Position numbers and translations under genes: made by a program
Part shown: positions 62,012-64,000 of the stretch, in pieces
Position numbering within the stretch: the stretch's first letter is position 1
How the letters are laid out: every line of letters starts with the position of its first letter
Assembly (NCBI RefSeq): GCF_001426265.1
Contig: NZ_LMDG01000034.1
Coordinates: forward strand, 234,888 to 298,887
Origin: Rhizobium sp. Root1220
GTDB taxonomy: Bacteria; Pseudomonadota; Alphaproteobacteria; Rhizobiales; Rhizobiaceae
Reading direction: 5' to 3'
DNA: 64,000 nt
Notes under the pieces: generated by a model
Database searches by the model: none
What the model was told of the DNA's origin: nothing
The model's input: only the letters and a program-made list of their open reading frames with translations

Positions 62012-62761
62012 ATGCAAGACATCATGATGCTCGTTCAGGATCCAGCCGCCTGGGTGGCGCTCGTTACCTTGGTGGTGATGGAAGTGGTCCTCGGGATCGA
62101 CAACCTCATCTTCATTTCCATTCTGACAAACAAGCTGCCGCCGGAGCATCGCGAGAAGGCCCGCAAAGTGGGCATCGGCCTAGCGCTTGTCATGCGCCTG
62201 GCACTGCTTGGCACTCTCGCCTGGATCGTCAAGCTGACGACACCGGTCTTCGAACTGTTTGGCCATGGCTTCTCGTGGAAGGACATGATCCTCATCGCCG
62301 GCGGACTCTTCCTGCTCTGGAAGGCGACCAAGGAAATCCACCACAACGTCGATCCCGCCGATCACGATGAGGATTTCATCGCCAGTTCGGCCACGACTGG
62401 CTTTGCCGCCGCGATCGGCCAGATCCTGTTGCTCGACCTAGTGTTTTCCGTCGACAGCATCATCACCGCCGTCGGCATGACGCCACACCTGCCGATCATG
62501 GTCGTCGCCGTCGTGGCCGCCGTCACCGTCATGCTGCTGGCAGCAACGCCGCTTGCAAACTTCATCGAGAGAAATCCGTCCATCGTCATGCTGGCACTGG
62601 CCTTCCTGATGATGATCGGTACGACGCTGATCGCCGAAGGCATGGGTTTCCATGTGCCGAAGGGCTACGTCTACGCAGCCATGGCCTTCTCGGCTCTGGT
62701 CGAAGTGCTCAACATGTTCGCCCGCAACGCGCGCAAGAGAAAGAAGGCTGGCGTCCATTAG
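62012..62761 (+). CDS. TerC family integral membrane protein
   Basis: A 249-residue inner-membrane protein with seven or so helices. The family core EVVLGIDNLIFISIL near 24-38 and LLDLVFSVDSIITAVG near 137-152 hold paired Asp residues in membrane helices, thought to bind metal ions. A soluble DPADHDEDF loop lies in the middle. Members of the Alx/MeeF type export manganese, and some insert or load metals for secreted enzymes. It is preceded by a leader whose stem encloses the ribosome site, implying translational control. Confidence 0.9.
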   Translation: MQDIMMLVQDPAAWVALVTLVVMEVVLGIDNLIFISILTNKLPPEHREKARKVGIGLALVMRLALLGTLAWIVKLTTPVFELFGHGFSWKDMILIAGGLFLLWKATKEIHHNVDPADHDEDFIASSATTGFAAAIGQILLLDLVFSVDSIITAVGMTPHLPIMVVAVVAAVTVMLLAATPLANFIERNPSIVMLALAFLMMIGTTLIAEGMGFHVPKGYVYAAMAFSALVEVLNMFARNARKRKKAGVH

Positions 62762-62800
62762 GCCAGAGCCACAGAGGGGCGCCGCCGAGCGGTCGCGCCC

Positions 62801-63724
62801 CTAGAGCATGTCCCCAAGGCTCCAGTGGTTGGCCCATCGCGCGTCGATCTCGTCCTCGACATTCTGATAGCGGATGTCGGTGGAAAGCCTGATCCTGTCG
62901 TCGGCGCTCTGGTTCGTAGTCGAAGCATGAATCATGTAGGGACTGTGAAGGACGACATCGCCGGCCTCGTAGTCGGCGATCAGCCAGCGCTTGTCGAAAC
63001 GCTCCGCCATGTCGGGCAGGTCCTTCGAGACCCAGCCGCCCTTCGTCATATTCCGATTGAATGCGCTGATCCGCTCGTCCGGTGTCAGCGCAGCGCTTTT
63101 CGCCTGAAACTCGGCCTCCATCCGCGCGCCGACGGCATGCGACCCCTCGAGATAGACCAGCCCGCCCATCTCGACAGGCGTGTCGCCAAGCGGGATCCAG
63201 GCCGTCACGATCCGGCTGGTGCCGCCGCGCAGATAGACGAGATCGTAGTGCGCCGGGGTGACGGTCACGGTTCCCGGCTGCGTGAAGCGCATGATCTTGC
63301 GCTTGTGCAAATAGGAAATGCCCGAAAGGAACTCATCCATGAAGCGTGCCAGCCGCGGCTGTGCGCAAAATCCCTCGAAGGCAACCGAGCGAACGAGCGA
63401 CATCAGGATGCGATCCACCAACGCTTTTTTCAAATTACCCTTGGAAGACAACCCAATTGCCGGATCCGATCCGTTTTCTATGAGCCCGGCGGCAGCAAGA
63501 TGCGAAAACACCCAGCCGCGAAACTCGACGACGTCGCTGCGCTTCACGAATCCGTTCAGCCAGACGTAGCCGTGCTCTTCATAGCGGGCGCGGATTGCCT
63601 CCAGGCCGATTTCCGGATCGGTGGGAAGCAATGGACCCATCCGGTTTGCCGCCGCCGACAGAAGCTTTCCGTTGGCAACGAGACCGATGCGCGGCATCTT
63701 GGCCTGCGGAGCAGAACTTGACAT
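62801..63724 (-). CDS. Phytanoyl-CoA dioxygenase (PhyH) family protein
   Basis: A 307-residue Fe(II)/2-oxoglutarate oxygenase of the PhyH family. The iron ligands appear as HxD in TPAHYDLVYL (His159, Asp161) and a distal His in HSPYMIHAST (His266); RIRLSTD near 277-283 supplies the arginine for 2-oxoglutarate. The enzyme hydroxylates an unknown small molecule; bacterial members also act on ectoine, phosphonates or natural products. AGGAG lies 8 nt before the ATG. It is divergent from an AraC regulator at the right edge, which probably controls it. Confidence 0.88.
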   Translation of the reverse strand: MSSSAPQAKMPRIGLVANGKLLSAAANRMGPLLPTDPEIGLEAIRARYEEHGYVWLNGFVKRSDVVEFRGWVFSHLAAAGLIENGSDPAIGLSSKGNLKKALVDRILMSLVRSVAFEGFCAQPRLARFMDEFLSGISYLHKRKIMRFTQPGTVTVTPAHYDLVYLRGGTSRIVTAWIPLGDTPVEMGGLVYLEGSHAVGARMEAEFQAKSAALTPDERISAFNRNMTKGGWVSKDLPDMAERFDKRWLIADYEAGDVVLHSPYMIHASTTNQSADDRIRLSTDIRYQNVEDEIDARWANHWSLGDML

Positions 63725-63815
63725 TTCGATCACTCCTGAAGCGAATGTAATGTCAGTAATCTACCTATAGCGGGCACTCCGCCATGGATGAAAAATATAG
63801 CTGGACTTTTCGCTC

Positions 63816-64000
63816 ATGATTGATGCGCCTATCGCACTGTATCGATCGCCAACCGTCGGCAATTCCGCACTCTCCATCACCGGCTTTGGACGACAGCGCA
63901 TTGGCATGCGGATCAAAGACCGGCGGCTGCCGGCACATGCCGTCGTGCTGGTCGAGAAAGGACGCGGAACGCTGCACACGGAGCGGGCAGGGACGCGGGA
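63816..64000 (+). CDS. AraC-type regulator, N-terminal part (cut by window)
   Basis: The first 61 codons of a gene running off the right edge. The translation (MIDAPIALYRSPTVGN..., later LPAHAVVLVEKGRGTL) looks like the N-terminal cupin-type arm of an AraC regulator. Its divergent position next to the dioxygenase gene supports this. The HTH domain lies outside, so the family call is tentative. Confidence 0.5.
   Translation, partial: MIDAPIALYRSPTVGNSALSITGFGRQRIGMRIKDRRLPAHAVVLVEKGRGTLHTERAGTR

Overview
The window is a 64 kb, GC-rich, densely packed chromosome segment from an alphaproteobacterium of the Rhizobiaceae (Ensifer/Sinorhizobium, Rhizobium or Agrobacterium type). The assignment rests on gene content: a split-type pntA preceded by an aa3-oxidase subunit IV gene, a DUF982 protein, a fold-III ornithine/lysine decarboxylase, an emrR-emrAB locus, xylAB with a LacI regulator, and many rhizobial-style TRAP and sugar ABC transporters. 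I see no rRNA or tRNA genes, no CRISPR array, no phage and no insertion sequence. pntA at the left edge and an AraC-type regulator at the right edge are cut by the window.

Layout. 1-5.6 kb: transhydrogenase alpha subunit, aa3 subunit IV, an acyl-homoserine-lactone-synthase-like (FeeM-type) enzyme, an EAL phosphodiesterase with a degenerate GGDEF, and an acetyltransferase. 5.7-10.6 kb: TRAP transporter genes dctQ and dctM, a DMT exporter, a DUF982 protein, and a Tat-exported dctP on the opposite strand. 10.9-20 kb: glutamine-amidotransferase hydrolase, phosphoesterase, gluconate-5-dehydrogenase-like SDR, two small exported proteins, an AraC/hydrolase divergent pair, a membrane cyclase, an acetyltransferase, and a LacI plus 2-hydroxyacid dehydrogenase unit. 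20-27 kb: MarR/creatininase divergent pair, a His-rich CobW zinc GTPase with a WD40 partner, a diguanylate cyclase and small secreted or membrane proteins. 27-36.7 kb: odc with a long leader and a divergent LysR, DUF1007-NicO metal transporter, DUF533, KDPG aldolase, CYTH-CHAD pair and trhO. 36.7-52 kb: a CHASE4-GGDEF-EAL protein, then a carbohydrate region with a GH1 glucosidase, an acetyl-xylan-esterase-like protein, DoxX, a Gfo/Idh/MocA dehydrogenase plus TIM-barrel isomerase, a cyclase-TPR protein, and a complete sugar ABC importer with a divergent LacI regulator. 52-64 kb: MgtC, the LacI-xylB-xylA operon, emrB-emrA with emrR, an AraC-GyrI protein, terC with a structured leader, and a phytanoyl-CoA-dioxygenase-like protein divergent from an AraC regulator.

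How it fits together. Two themes recur. The first is plant-derived carbohydrate use: xylose, beta-glucosides, acetylated sugars, an Entner-Doudoroff aldolase and unidentified sugar or polyol catabolism, under at least three LacI regulators. The second is nucleotide second messengers: three GGDEF/EAL proteins and two class III cyclases. Many divergent promoters carry inverted repeats that can be read directly as candidate operators; they are listed separately. The most interesting non-coding element is the terC leader, where a 17-nt inverted repeat encloses the ribosome binding site. The odc leader and a set of C/G-rich intergenic hairpins come next. No wholly unknown multi-gene system could be demonstrated from sequence alone.
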